Of a stretch of 64,000 nucleotides of DNA, positions 44,176 to 54,367 are shown one piece after another (within the stretch, counting starts at the first letter, position 1; the number at the start of each line of letters is the position of its first letter). Source of the DNA: Notospermus geniculatus (lineage: Eukaryota > Nemertea > Pilidiophora > Heteronemertea > Lineidae); assembly GCA_002633025.1 (NCBI GenBank), contig NMRB01001454.1:108348-172347 (forward strand), written 5' to 3'. The notes beneath the pieces were generated by a model. It did not search any database. It saw only the letters and a program-made list of their open reading frames with translations, and was not told the DNA's origin. The position numbers were made by a program, and so were the translations under genes.

Positions 44176-44871
44176 TACTATGATGGCAGTTGCGACCGCG
44201 AAATTCGATGAGAAAGGACCCCTGTAATATTTTTCACTGCCCCCCCCCCCGTTTGCCAATGCCCCAACAAAAGATTGACGGATTAAGCTGCAACGTGACA
44301 ATGGGGATGCACTGATAAATATGTGTCTTTCCTTTGATTGATTAATGTTTATTTAAGAAAAAGAATACATCCACAGTACAGTATTACAAGCACAGAGACA
44401 AGCACAAGCATCATTAGCCCTTATTACAAAAGACAAGTCTAACAAGTTACAACAAAATTAGCGAAATGGCAGGTGCGAAATTGGCGAAACAGAATAGAAG
44501 TCCCGTGGGATTTTTGGTATCAAATTTGCCGAACTATCTTGACTGATAGAGAATGGCTTTCTGTACATGAAAAACCTTCCCGGCACTTCCGGAAATCCTT
44601 TTGACGGAAGTTGCGGTCAATTGAATTTTTAGAACTGACTTTTTTGTTGGAACCAAGAACTGAGCTATGTACAGGAGAATGGGAGACGATGTACTGCTAG
44701 CTACTAAACGGTTGGATTTACACTCCATAAATATACTAGTATTACCAACAGATAATGTTTTTTGTAGTTTTTAACTAGATATGTAATTGGAAACGGCGTT
44801 TGTGTGTATTTTGACCCATTTTGTTTTCACAACTACTTCCATCAGTAAAAATGTCGAGCGAATCGGTGTCC

Positions 44872-45286
44872 GCCGTAAACCACGCTCTGCCTAATCTCCC
44901 TACGCAGTTGTGTACTGCGCCCCCTTCGGTTTATCCGCTCTCCACAACTGCTTTACTTCGTAGAATTCGCCGTGTTTGGTCAACAGATGGCGTTGCGGGC
45001 CTCTCGCGAGTTTTATAGCCTATCAGCATGCTGCGTTCAGAAACTCTTTGGCCAATTGGCAACGGATGTTCTTGTGCTACCATGGCTACTAGATGATCCG
45101 CTCAGCCAGTGAAAAAGGGTCTCAGGCCCAGCTTGGTTTCGGATTGCTCGGTGCTCTCGTTGGTTGACTCTCCCAGCGCCATCTATTTACCAAACGTGGC
45201 GAATTCTACGAAGTGAAGCAGTTGTGGAGAGCGGGTAAACCGAAGGGGGCGCGGTACACAACTGCGTAGGGAGTTTACGCTCTGCC
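44872..45286. mobile_element. Foldback element with about 110-bp arms
   Basis: The left arm 44880-44995 (CTCCCTACGCAGTTGTGTAC ... GGCGAATTCTACGAAG complement) and right arm 45177-45286 are inverted copies. The element at 45294 begins a few bases beyond. Confidence 0.8.
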
Positions 45287-45372
45287 CGACTCTTAGAAAA
45301 ACAAGAAAAGGACATCGGAGCGATGTCAATGGTTTCCGATGAGAAGTGTACTACTCTAGAGCTAAGTAACTG

Positions 45373-45800
45373 TGACCTTGACCTGTGACCTTGAGAAGTA
45401 TTGCGTAACTGGAACAGGGATCTGATTGAACCTACAGGGTATGGTTAATGCTGGCTTCTAATTAGTTTTCCCCTGAAATTCTGATTAGCTTTGCATTTTA
45501 GAACTGTTTGACTGTGACCTTGACCTCTGACCGCAAAAGGTCATTGCGTAATTCGAAAGGTCATCCTTGATAACCATGGTGCAGGTGAAGGTTTTAGGCT
45601 TCCACCATAACCAGGTTCTGAGTTATATCACGTTATCTGTGACAGTTGGCTGTGACCTTGACCTCTGACCTTGAGAAGTATTGCGTAACTTATAGGAGAT
45701 GGATAATTCAGGCTTCTAATTAGTTTTCTCCTGAAATTCTGAGCAGATTTGCACTTTAGAACTGTTTGACCTTGACCTTGACCTCTGATCTTCAAGGTCA
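45373..45800. repeat. TGACCT half-site clusters
   Basis: Direct repeats of TGACCT occur at 45373-45378, 45379-45384 and 45386-45391 (spacings 0 and 1) and again near 45514, 45650 and 45770. They match nuclear-receptor half-sites in sequence only; they belong to the repeat body. Confidence 0.5.
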
Positions 45801-46385
45801 TTGCGTAATCTGAAAGCTCATCCTTGATAACCTAGGTGTAGGTGAAGGTTTTAGGTTTCTACCATCACCAGATTCTGACATATGTCATGTTATCAAATTT
45901 GAATATCAAATCTCACGACGATATCAGCAAATATCATGCGACCGAGCAGGTGCAAACTGAAAATTTCAGTTGCAATAACATCCGTGGATGAGCAATGATG
46001 TTGTGATACCAGTTTCAAGTCGCTTACTGTGGCAGATCTCCCGATATGTCAAAATATCAAATTTGATATATCAATATCATTATGATGCTGACACTGGATA
46101 ATAAATTTGTTGATGCCAGTATCTTGCCAAGGGCCATAAACATAGGGGAGGAACTTGTTACCAGTGCTCTACCTGGCGTCGGAGACAAGTTATTCAAGAA
46201 ACAGAAGTGTGACAGACAAAATCTCAACTTTTGATATATCAATTTCACCATGAACCAGGTATCGGAGACTGGAAATTTTCATTCTATCTTGTAGCTCAGG
46301 TCATGAAACCTGGGGGTAGGTCACATTTCCAGGTCTGTAGCTCTTGCAGGAACAAAGTTACAGGTGTGACAGACTGAACAGACAG

Positions 46386-46401
46386 ATACACACACACACA
46401 C

Positions 46402-46432
<31 letters not shown>
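46386..46432. repeat. Microsatellite (CA)n-(CAGA)n
   Basis: CACACACA run followed by eight or so CAGA units. Confidence 0.98.
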
Positions 46433-46608
46433 CCATGACCAAACACAATATGGTTTCCGATCTTGAGATCGGAAACCATAACTAGCTCTTAAGTAGTACA
46501 AACTAAATACGATTAGCTCTGGTCTTATGGAGCGCGACTAAACATATTACTGTCATCTTCAAATATTTATTTTCCATTACAAGGATAACATTTTTTCAGA
46601 CAGCAATA

Positions 46609-48329
46609 TTAAAATCGACGGTTACCATGGTTACCATCACATTGCATATTTATCAGGACAACCGCCGCTGGCTGTTCGAATTCTGTTTCAACTGGTCGTT
46701 TTTGATTGGTTATGGGCAACACGGTCATTCGTCTTCGGTACAAATACACCGCCACGGTCACGAACAACGCAATGAGGGCCCCCAGCGCACAGACGATAAC
46801 ACTAACAATGCCTGCACCAACACTGCCTTTTTCAATAGTGGTTGAATCAACACCAAGAATGTCTGCATCAACAGTAGGCCTACTTGAATCAACACCAACA
46901 GTGCCTTCATTAATAGCCGTTGAGTAAACACCAACAGTGCTTTCTTCAATAGTGGTTGAATCAACACCAACAGTGCCTTCATCAAGAGTCGTTGAATCTA
47001 CACCAATAATACCTGCGTCAATAGTGGTTGAGCCAACATCAACAATGCCTGCATGAATAGTCGTTACGTCGACGCCAACAGTCGTTGAATCAACGTCAAC
47101 AAAACTTGCATCACCAGTTTGTGTTGGTGTTGGTGTTGTTGTTGAGTCAACATCACCAACACCTGCATCAATAGTAGTTGAGTCAACATCACCAACACCT
47201 GCATCAATAGTAGTTGAGTCAACATCACCAACACCTGCATCAGCAGTAGTTGAGTCAACATCACCAACACCTGCATCAGCAGTAGTTGAGTCAACATCAC
47301 CAACACCTGCATCAGCAGTAGTTGAGTCAACATCACCAACACCTGCATCAGCAGTAGTTGAGTCAACATCACCAACACCTGCATCAGCAGTAGTTGAGTC
47401 AACATCACCAACACCTGCATCAGCAGTAGTTGAGTCAACATCACCAACACCTGCATCAGCAGTAGTTGAGTCAACATCACCAACACCTGCATCAGCAGTA
47501 GTTGAGTCAACATCACCAACACCTGCATCAGCAGTAGTTGAGTCAACATCACCAACACCTGCATCAGCAGTAGTTGAGTCAACATCACCAACACCTGCAT
47601 CAGCAGTAGTTGAGTCAACATCACCAACACCTGCATCAGCAGTAGTTGAGTCAACATCACCAACACCTGCATCAGCAGTAGTTGAGTCAACATCACCAAC
47701 ACCTGCATCAGCAGTAGTTGAGTCAACATCACCAACACCTGCATCAGCAGTAGTTGAGTCAACATCACCAACACCTGCATCAGCAGTAGTTGAGTCAACA
47801 TCACCAACACCTGCATCAGCAGTAGCTGATTCAACATCACCAACACCTGCATCAGCAGTAGTTGAGTCAACATCACCAACACCTGCATCAGCAGTAGCTG
47901 ATTCAACATCACCAACACCTGCAGCAATAGTCGTTGAGTCAACATCACCAACACCTGCAGCAATAATAGTTGAATCAACATCATCAACACCTGCAGCAAT
48001 AGTAGTGGAGTCAACATCATCAACTGTCGTTGAGTTAGATAAATCAGTATTTCTAATTGGCCACTCTATCTTCTCGCCGTTAGAGAACTTCGTCGGCCTA
48101 ACCAAGGCGATGCTAATGATATTGGAAGGGTCCCCTTTGTTACCCGCCTCGTCTATGACACGGATTGCAAAAAAGTGTATCTTGCTTCTGTTATATGCAC
48201 TGATGTCAATCTCGTACGCTTCTTTCTCACCGACTTCTTTCGTTGCCGAAAACAAATCGACCTGAGCACTGCTTTCGAATCGCTGGCTTATTTCTTCGAA
48301 ACTTCCAACGCGTAGGTCATAGATTGTCT
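46609..48329 (-). CDS. CLCA-like gene, last exon: beta domain, repeat stalk, membrane anchor
   Basis: CLCA proteins are self-cleaving metalloprotease/VWA proteins that act outside the cell and modulate chloride currents. The acceptor TTTTTTTTCAG (AG at 48330-48331) continues a codon from the previous exon. The first roughly 85 residues (TIYDLRVGSFEEI ... IHFFAIRVIDEAGNKGDPSN) match the C-terminal fibronectin-like domain of CLCA. Next comes a stalk of about 24 repeats of 12 residues (consensus VGDVDSTTADAG), then eight or so degenerate units. A membrane segment (VSVIVCALGALIALFVTVAV), an RRR stop-transfer motif and a tail of about 45 residues follow; stop at 46609-46611. The stalk is unlike mammalian CLCAs. 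Thr pairs in every unit suggest O-glycosylation. Confidence 0.85.
47140..48020 (-). repeat. Coding minisatellite, 36-bp units, about 24 copies
   Basis: Unit CATCACCAACACCTGCATCA plus GCAGTAGTTGAGTCAA (plus-strand reading). Units at 47210-47830 are almost identical; units at both edges diverge (ATCAATAG, GCAATAAT, TCATCAAC variants). 36 is a multiple of three, so every copy-number change keeps the CLCA frame open. Confidence 0.97.
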
Positions 48330-48394
48330 CTGAAAAAAAAAACAAAATTAGCGTCGTGATCATTTGGAGGGAGGGGTATTCCTAGCAGGCAACA

Positions 48395-49110
48395 GTGACT
48401 CAGGTGTATTCGAATCCCCGTTCTTGACAACACTCGTGCTGACCCAATTCATGTGGCCAACCTCGTCCCCAGGATCTAACTCGAAATTTCTTCTGCTTTT
48501 CCCTTGGGACGAGGTCATTTTCGGCTTCGATCGTTAGACCCTGGATTCACTTCCAAGATTCTTGGCACCTCGTCCCCAACGCTTATTTCAAGTATAGTAT
48601 AGTATTGTACCAACCTCGGTTACAGAAATGATTGTAAAAACTTAATTTTCATTAAACTGTGTTATAAACATTTACGTCTATCATCAGAAAGAATAATGTT
48701 TGCTTTGATATGAAAAATAAAATGAAATGAACCATATTTTAATCAATTTTCCAGGGTATTTCAAATTTCAAATCGGTTATGACGTCAGGCCGATAGCCAA
48801 TCACAGACGAGGTACTCGGTTCTGAAGCCAGGGCTTAACAAGCCAACGTTAAGCCCTGGGAACGAGGTTGGTTCATGTGGCTACTGACTCAACTCGAGAA
48901 CGGCAGTTTCGAACGCCGAGAACGCAACCCGAGTCGGGCCAAGAACATGTTTTTGTAAACCCTTCGCTGAGGGGTGGGGCGTGAAAAGAACACGTTCTTG
49001 GCCCGACTCGGGTTGCGTTCTCGGCGTTTAAAACTGCTGCTCACGAGTTGAGTCAACAACTACATGAACTGGGTCGGCATGAGTGTTCTCAAGAACGGGG
49101 GTTCCAATAC
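48395..49110. mobile_element. Nested palindromic elements in a CLCA intron
   Basis: Outer inverted arms: 48398-48452 (GTATTCGAATCCCCGTTCTT; CTGACCCAATTCATGTGG) and 49055-49110. Inside, 48872-49055 is a second palindrome (GAGAACGCAACCCGAGTCGG and complement). Between them 48835-48865 is a third (GGGCTTAACAAGCC / GGCTTGTTAAGCCC type). Confidence 0.8.
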
Positions 49111-49319
49111 GCCCAGTGTGTCCTGGCTCACGACCGCAATGACGCATTTACAGATTGAAGTTTGCCTTTTTATTGTAGCCTACGTCGTGTTGTCACCATG
49201 CATTAATTGTGTAACAGCTCGTAAGATGTGTCTACGGCTTGACATAAAAAGAACCTAATGTGACAGAAAGATATATCACTCGTAGATTCTCAAATGTGAA
49301 TGTGATTCTCCGTTTCAGA

Positions 49320-49700
49320 GGAATTCGGAGGAATGGGGAATGCGCGATGCGGTTTATCCCGACAGGTCGGCGCTGCGACACTGACGTCATTTTAGTGTTG
49401 GCGTTGCGTCATGAAAAATAACCTGTACATTTTTGTACAGGAATAATGACACAAAATCGTTGCTTTATGGCCATTGTGTCTCTTTATTTTTAGGAAAAAA
49501 AAGAATGAGATTAAGAGAAAATTTCATCTGCTACACGACGATTTAAAGCGATGTCTCAGCCAAGAAATTTTAATGCAAAACGGGACGAATCTTTGTTTAC
49601 AAACACTCATTTCCTGCATTCTGATTGGCTGTGAGGGCAATGTTTACAAACATCATCCTTCTGTTTACAAAACGACTGTCGATTCGCTTTAAGTGTTAGT
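49320..49700. repeat. Hairpin-containing repeat patch
   Basis: Contains CTGTACATTTTTGTACAG (49423-49440) and three TGTTTACAAA blocks (49595-49680) between TTTAAAGCGA and TCGCTTTAA. Probably a degenerate palindromic element. Confidence 0.4.
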
Positions 49701-49836
49701 GTCGGGCGACCAACACAAATGGCTGATTTTCACGCCAGAAATAAATGGAAATAACATTAGAAAAAAAACAGCCTTCGGTACAACCGCTGGCAGCGCCACG
49801 TCGTGACGGTAGTTAGCGGGTTCCCCATTTACTTAC

Positions 49837-50055
49837 GTCTGCTTTTGCTGATATCATCACCAACAGCCGTCCAACCTATAGTAACATTGCCCTGTTCAAT
49901 GTCAAGCGAGATCACTTTCAAGTCCCTAATCATCGGTGGTGGTATGATATCCTTCAGCACGTGGAATGATGGCGTTTCTACTTTGAGCTCCCCAGCACTT
50001 ATCACTCGCTGGACTGGTCCAACGTGTTCGTATGTAGTATTTGGCTCAACTCGGT
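49837..50055 (-). CDS. CLCA-like gene, exon n-1
   Basis: 219 bp, phase 1 at both ends: acceptor TTTATACAG (AG at 50056-50057), donor GTAAGT at 49836. It encodes YRVEPNTTYEHVGPVQRV, ISAGELKV, then IIPPPMIRDLKV and GNVTIGWTAVGDDISKS. This is the DxxPPxxIxDL...WTAPGDD signature at the start of the CLCA C-terminal fibronectin-like domain. One N-glycosylation site is in NTT and one in NVT. Confidence 0.88.
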
Positions 50056-50227
50056 CTGTATAAATGAGTATACACATAGCATCACGCAAATGCCCGGTAC
50101 AGACGATAAAATTAAAATAAATTATAAATGGGGTTCAGAAGGATCATCTCTAGGTCCTGTTGTCGTAAAATCAAAGCTCGTGATCACTTCGTTCCTATAG
50201 AATTACCTCTTGTGGACCACATTTATA

Positions 50228-51002
50228 ACTAGAACATTTGAAATTTGCTTATCAGCAAATCTGATGGTCAGCACACTTGACCATGTTACTGACTGCTACA
50301 TGGACATGATGATGGAGGACGCTACGTCGCTCATGCGACGTCGGTGAATCACGCTAAAACATGTACATGCACATCGTCAGCAGGAGATAATCTCCTCCCG
50401 ACATCGTGCACATCATTGTGTACATCCATCCGTGTACACTGAGTATTCAAAGCAAACTGTCTGAGTGCAAGAGTCGAAATGAGATAGCAGGGCGCTTTCT
50501 TCAACGGACTTTCCGCAGGATATTTAGCTAATGATACAAAACATGGTTGGGATAGGTCACTGAGTTCGTCTATCCATCTCGCCGACATTCTTTGCTCTGC
50601 CTCTGAATTCTTGAAGAGAATAAAAATGGTGGACGCCATTTTGGAAACACTGAGCGGACATGGTACGTGGAAATGTTTACATCCGCGTTTAAAAATAGAC
50701 AACCAATCACAAGCGACAAAATACAGGCCGGGGGAGTGAGTACAACCTATGGAATGGCAGCAATTTCGCTAAAATATTGACAAGAAAAACGCTTCTAAGT
50801 CACTAAATGAATGGATTCTAGAAAATTTATATATATTCAGACCTAGATACAATTATAAGCTATGAGACTATTGTGATTGTATTTTGATTTATTCAGCAGT
50901 TTTTTTGGAACCGTAGGAAAATCGCATGGTGGAAGAAGCAGAAAGAAGAAAGAAATTCTGTGATCTCAATATGGTCAGCACACTGAGAGGTGTGCTGACC
51001 AT
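50228..51002. mobile_element. Hairpin-ended element (AAATTTGCT family), copy 2
   Basis: Opposite orientation to 21607-22470. Terminal hairpin AAATTTGCT-TATC-AGCAAAT (50241-50260), then the motif GGTCAGCACAC (50266-50276). The far end is a hairpin of that motif: TGGTCAGCACAC (50972-50983) and its complement (50990-51001). A 117-codon minus-strand ORF (50349-50702, with ATGGCGTCCACC inside) has no recognisable domain. Confidence 0.75.
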
Positions 51003-51695
51003 AATTTCTTTTAAAAGAAAATTTTATCGTCTGTACCAGGCATTAGTTCTTTGATATTGATGAAAAAAGGTGCGGCCATAAATCTGGTATTACGTCATGG
51101 CAGCTTTCGAGGTGATTCCATACAAGTGTAAAAGGAATCAAGTGTCAGTCCACGACAGCACCATGCAAAACGTGGCAAGGTGGGGGTCAGCGGATTTTGC
51201 TGAAATTTTGTGTACAAGGCCCTCCTACTGAGATATGAATCTATGATAAATATTAGCGGAATCGGGCAACTGTCCACGAAATTAGGGCCAAATATATATT
51301 TCGGCCATTTTTGGTCAATTTTACCTCAGATATCATGTGTTTTTAGGGTGATATTTCGCCTCCCTCAGAAAAAACTGGGAAACCCCTGGACATTGCCCTT
51401 TTGTGAGCAAGTAATACATCATGTGAACTCTTCATTGACAGAAATTTACAGGTCCAGGACTTCTTCTACACCAGTAACAGGCATACATATCAAACATAGA
51501 AATGGCTAGTGTTTGAAAAGGGTCACAATGGACCCCCCATAACTCACTCTCTGCAGGGCTTTGAATGGTGAGGCATGGCTCATTTTACAGCTGAGGACTT
51601 CCTCTTTCAAAAACAGCAAAAAAAATTTTTGCCGCTCTTTTACTTTGGTCAGGGTGTCCCATAAGAATATGCTATTTTCAAGTGGTGACACCTAT
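51003..51695. other. CLCA intron sequence, no feature recognised
   Basis: No exon with CLCA similarity and no clear repeat boundary. Confidence 0.4.
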
Positions 51696-51699
51696 TGCA

Positions 51700-51926
51700 G
51701 GGCTTGAAATAAGCCGTGGCCATTTACTAAAACACCCTTACTGGCCCTCTAAAGTGTCCAGGACCATGGCTGGCTGACCCTAGGCCTACTGTGTGCCTTC
51801 ATTTGGTTGATATAATAATGAACTGGGTCAGCTGAAGTTGGCCATCCATGACCTTGGAGACAAGAATCATTTTAGAGAGCCAGTAAGGGTGTTTTGGAAA
51901 ATGGCCACGGCTTATTTCAAGCCCTG
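51700..51926. mobile_element. Palindromic MITE
   Basis: CAGGGCTTGAAATAAGCCGT at the left and its complement at the right, arms of about 80 bp (ACACCCTTACTGGC / GCCAGTAAGGGTGT). Confidence 0.85.
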
Positions 51927-51966
51927 ACTATTGTCAATTACATAAGTGAAGGCAAATAATCTATCA

Positions 51967-52188
51967 NNNNNNNNNNNNNNNNNNNNNNNNNNNNNNNNNN
52001 NNNNNNNNNNNNNNNNNNNNNNNNNNNNNNNNNNNNNNNNNNNNNNNNNNNNNNNNNNNNNNNNNNNNNNNNNNNNNNNNNNNNNNNNNNNNNNNNNNNN
52101 NNNNNNNNNNNNNNNNNNNNNNNNNNNNNNNNNNNNNNNNNNNNNNNNNNNNNNNNNNNNNNNNNNNNNNNNNNNNNNNNNNNNNNNN
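51967..52188. other. Assembly gap (222 N)
   Basis: Run of N inside a CLCA intron. Confidence 1.
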
Positions 52189-52560
52189 CCTATTAATTAT
52201 TCATAGGCGATGTTTCATATCAATGCAAGCATGCTTACTAAAAATTGCTGAAGTTGACCCATTTTGTGAAGAAATTGGGGGTATTTTTAATGGGAAAATG
52301 CATTGGGAAGGGTTAATAGCCCCATTTCTGTTCTGTGTGATTATTTGCGAAATGGCTTCACCTGCCCTCATCCTACCCTCAGACCAGTCTATGGTAGAAA
52401 TCTGAGCTAGATCTGCCGACCCCCCACCTTGCCACTTTTTGCATGATCCTGCATGGTTCTATCGTGGACGCACACTCAACGTCCTAGGAATGCAAGTCCG
52501 CCAAACAATAGCCCGCTATTGAAAGGTTATATTGGAATGGTCATGGTCTCTATAGCCATA

Positions 52561-53588
52561 TATCGGGTGGGCCAAAAAAAACGCATCGAACTTCAAATAT
52601 TGATTTCTCAACAACTGTCTATTATAATTCAATGAAATTTGGTACCATATCATTTAAAAATGTTGATACCTTTGGTATTAGGGCCGCATCACTCATTATA
52701 AAAGTCATTGTAAAAATCTGTGACTCCGGAATCGAATAAGATACGAAAAAACCGTCCCGAACTTCAAATTTCTATGTCTCAAGAACTATTCATTATAACC
52801 CAATGGGAATTCACTGAATACTGTTCCGTGGCTATGCTTCTAAAATGTGAAAGTTTCAACACATTATCTTTATTGGTATTAAGATTGTGGTGCCAAATGT
52901 AAAAACCACGTAATCATTCATATTTTAGGAGACGGTGAAACTTCGAAACGCTCGATTCCAAAATGGCGTTATAGTAATGAGCGCCACAGCGTAGATATTG
53001 AACTTATTGGTTTCATACTTTCACATATTAGGGGCAATATCGAGGAGCAGTGTAAAGCCTAGTTTATACTTCGACGCACGACCATTTTCGGCGACCGACG
53101 CGCGATCTTGCGTTCGACGCCGACCCCGTCGTGCGATTTGGTCGGCGTCCGATCGCGAGGCTGTAAATACTTGAGTCATTTCATGGCGGGTCGCCGTCGC
53201 TAAAGTACGCTGGACTATGAATCAATTCCGCGAAGTCGGCGTCCAGATTTGATCGTGCGTCGGACGCCGATGGTCTTGCGTCGAAGTATAAACTAGGCTT
53301 AAGGCGAAATTTCGCTGAGTTGTAGTAAAGCTTTTTGAGAAATGAGAATTTAAAGTTTGGGAATTTTTCATCCACCCGTTTCTTGTCGTATTCCGAAATC
53401 GCATTTTTTACAATGATTTTTAAATTGAGTGATACGGTCATAATACCAAAGGTATCAATGCAATGATTTTACACGTTAAACAAAACATCTTGAAATGATA
53501 CGGTACCAAATTTCATTGAATTGTAATGGACAGTTGTTGAGAAATCAAGATTTGATGTTCGATACGGTTTTTTTTGGTCCACCCGATA
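52561..53588. mobile_element. Mariner-like non-autonomous element, TA duplication
   Basis: About 130-bp inverted repeats starting TATCGGGTGGGCCAAAAAAA and ending with the complement of TATCGGGTGGACC, flanked by TA (52559-52560, 53589-53590). The ends match GGCCACCCGATAT at 15127 and 18727. No transposase ORF. Confidence 0.88.
53054..53303. mobile_element. Palindromic MITE nested in the mariner-like element
   Basis: Ends AAGCCTAGTTTATACTTCGA and its complement at 53281-53300. GC-rich inner arms around GCGTCGGACGCCGA. Third level of nesting inside repeat R. Confidence 0.85.
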
Positions 53589-53816
53589 TATTCTAATCCC
53601 TCGCTGAGCAATAACACTGGACTTTGATTCTAGGGGGACTTTGATCCTATCCCACCGGCATACATGACTGGTCAGCTGAAAGTTCGTGCCAGTTCATTTC
53701 GCTAAGATATTTTAGGGGGGTGGGGTGGGGGCAAACCCACCCAACAGGCCAGGCGCAGGCCCAGGCCAGTGAAGAAAATTGTTTTTGAAATATTTCCTTC
53801 AGAATTCGTTACTTAC

Positions 53817-53984
53817 ATGTACTTTCTATAAGAGATGCTCCCGATATGATAGCCGTGGAAGCAACCTTGGCCGTGTTTTCTGGATTTTCGGCGTTAATAG
53901 TGACACTGTACCTTCCTTCTTTGTTCACCAGACGCCTCCCAAATTCGGCAGAGTAGATTCCATCATCCGCTTCAAGATCCGGAC
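53817..53984 (-). CDS. CLCA-like gene, exon n-2
   Basis: 168 bp, phase 1 at both ends: acceptor ATTTCAG (AG at 53985-53986), donor GTAAGT at 53816. It encodes PDLEADDGIYSAEFGRRLV, then NKEGRYSVTINAENP. The NDGIYSRYF / NGRYSLKV motifs of the CLCA beta-sandwich domain are clearly recognisable. Confidence 0.9.
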
Positions 53985-54367
53985 CTGAAATAATCCGAGA
54001 ACGAAAACGTAATAGGCCTTTTTACACAGTGCGGGTGCGTTCTGTATCCACACTGGATCGAGGAGGGTTCGGTTATTTTTCCCCGTGTTAAAGCGAAACA
54101 ACTGACCTCCACCTTCCTCGGGCCAGTTCAGTTCGCCGCGTGAGTCTCGGGAAGGTGGAGATAGGTGCAGGCCGGTTCTCTCGTGTGAAGGCGAACCGAC
54201 CTCAACCGGCCTCGGGCTGGATTGAGCACGCCATATACTAGTATACCTGAGGCCCGGACCTGAGGACATCACTCGCGTACTTGCTGTAAGTTACCTGTGA
54301 GGAAATCACGCGCGAGATTTCTCAAGCACTGCTCATGCTGTTAGAAGCATAGTTAATCGATTTTTTT

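Larger units (their letters stand above)
45294..46479. mobile_element. Hairpin-ended element (GACATC family)
   Basis: The left end has the leader AACAAGAAAAG, the terminal hairpin GACATC-GGAGC-GATGTC (45311-45327), then the motif ATGGTTTCCGAT (45329-45340). The right end is a hairpin made from that same motif: ATGGTTTCCGATC (46450-46462) and its complement (46467-46479). The body carries two imperfect copies, about 285 bp each, of a block with TGACCTTGACCTCTGACC and CATTGCGTAA. A CA/CAGA microsatellite lies near the right end. No ORF. Confidence 0.8.
52479..53650. repeat. Dispersed repeat R, copy 2, interrupted
   Basis: AACGTCCTAGGAATGCAAGT (52479) to the GACTTTGATTCTAGG region (about 53640), the reverse of 32385-32525. 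Split by the TA-flanked element at 52561-53588. Confidence 0.8.

Noticed and set aside
47140-48020. Regular 36-bp repeats as a CRISPR array
   Set aside because: The units are contiguous with no spacers, in frame with a eukaryotic CDS. This is a minisatellite.
47064-48023. A 319-codon Leu/Gln/Met-rich ORF on the minus strand
   Set aside because: It is the alternate frame of the 36-bp CLCA minisatellite; because the unit is a multiple of three, more than one frame stays open.
50349-50702. A 117-codon minus-strand ORF within a hairpin-ended element
   Set aside because: Attractive ATGGCGTCC start, but part of it repeats elsewhere in non-coding palindromes and no domain is visible. It could still be an element-encoded peptide if other copies keep it.
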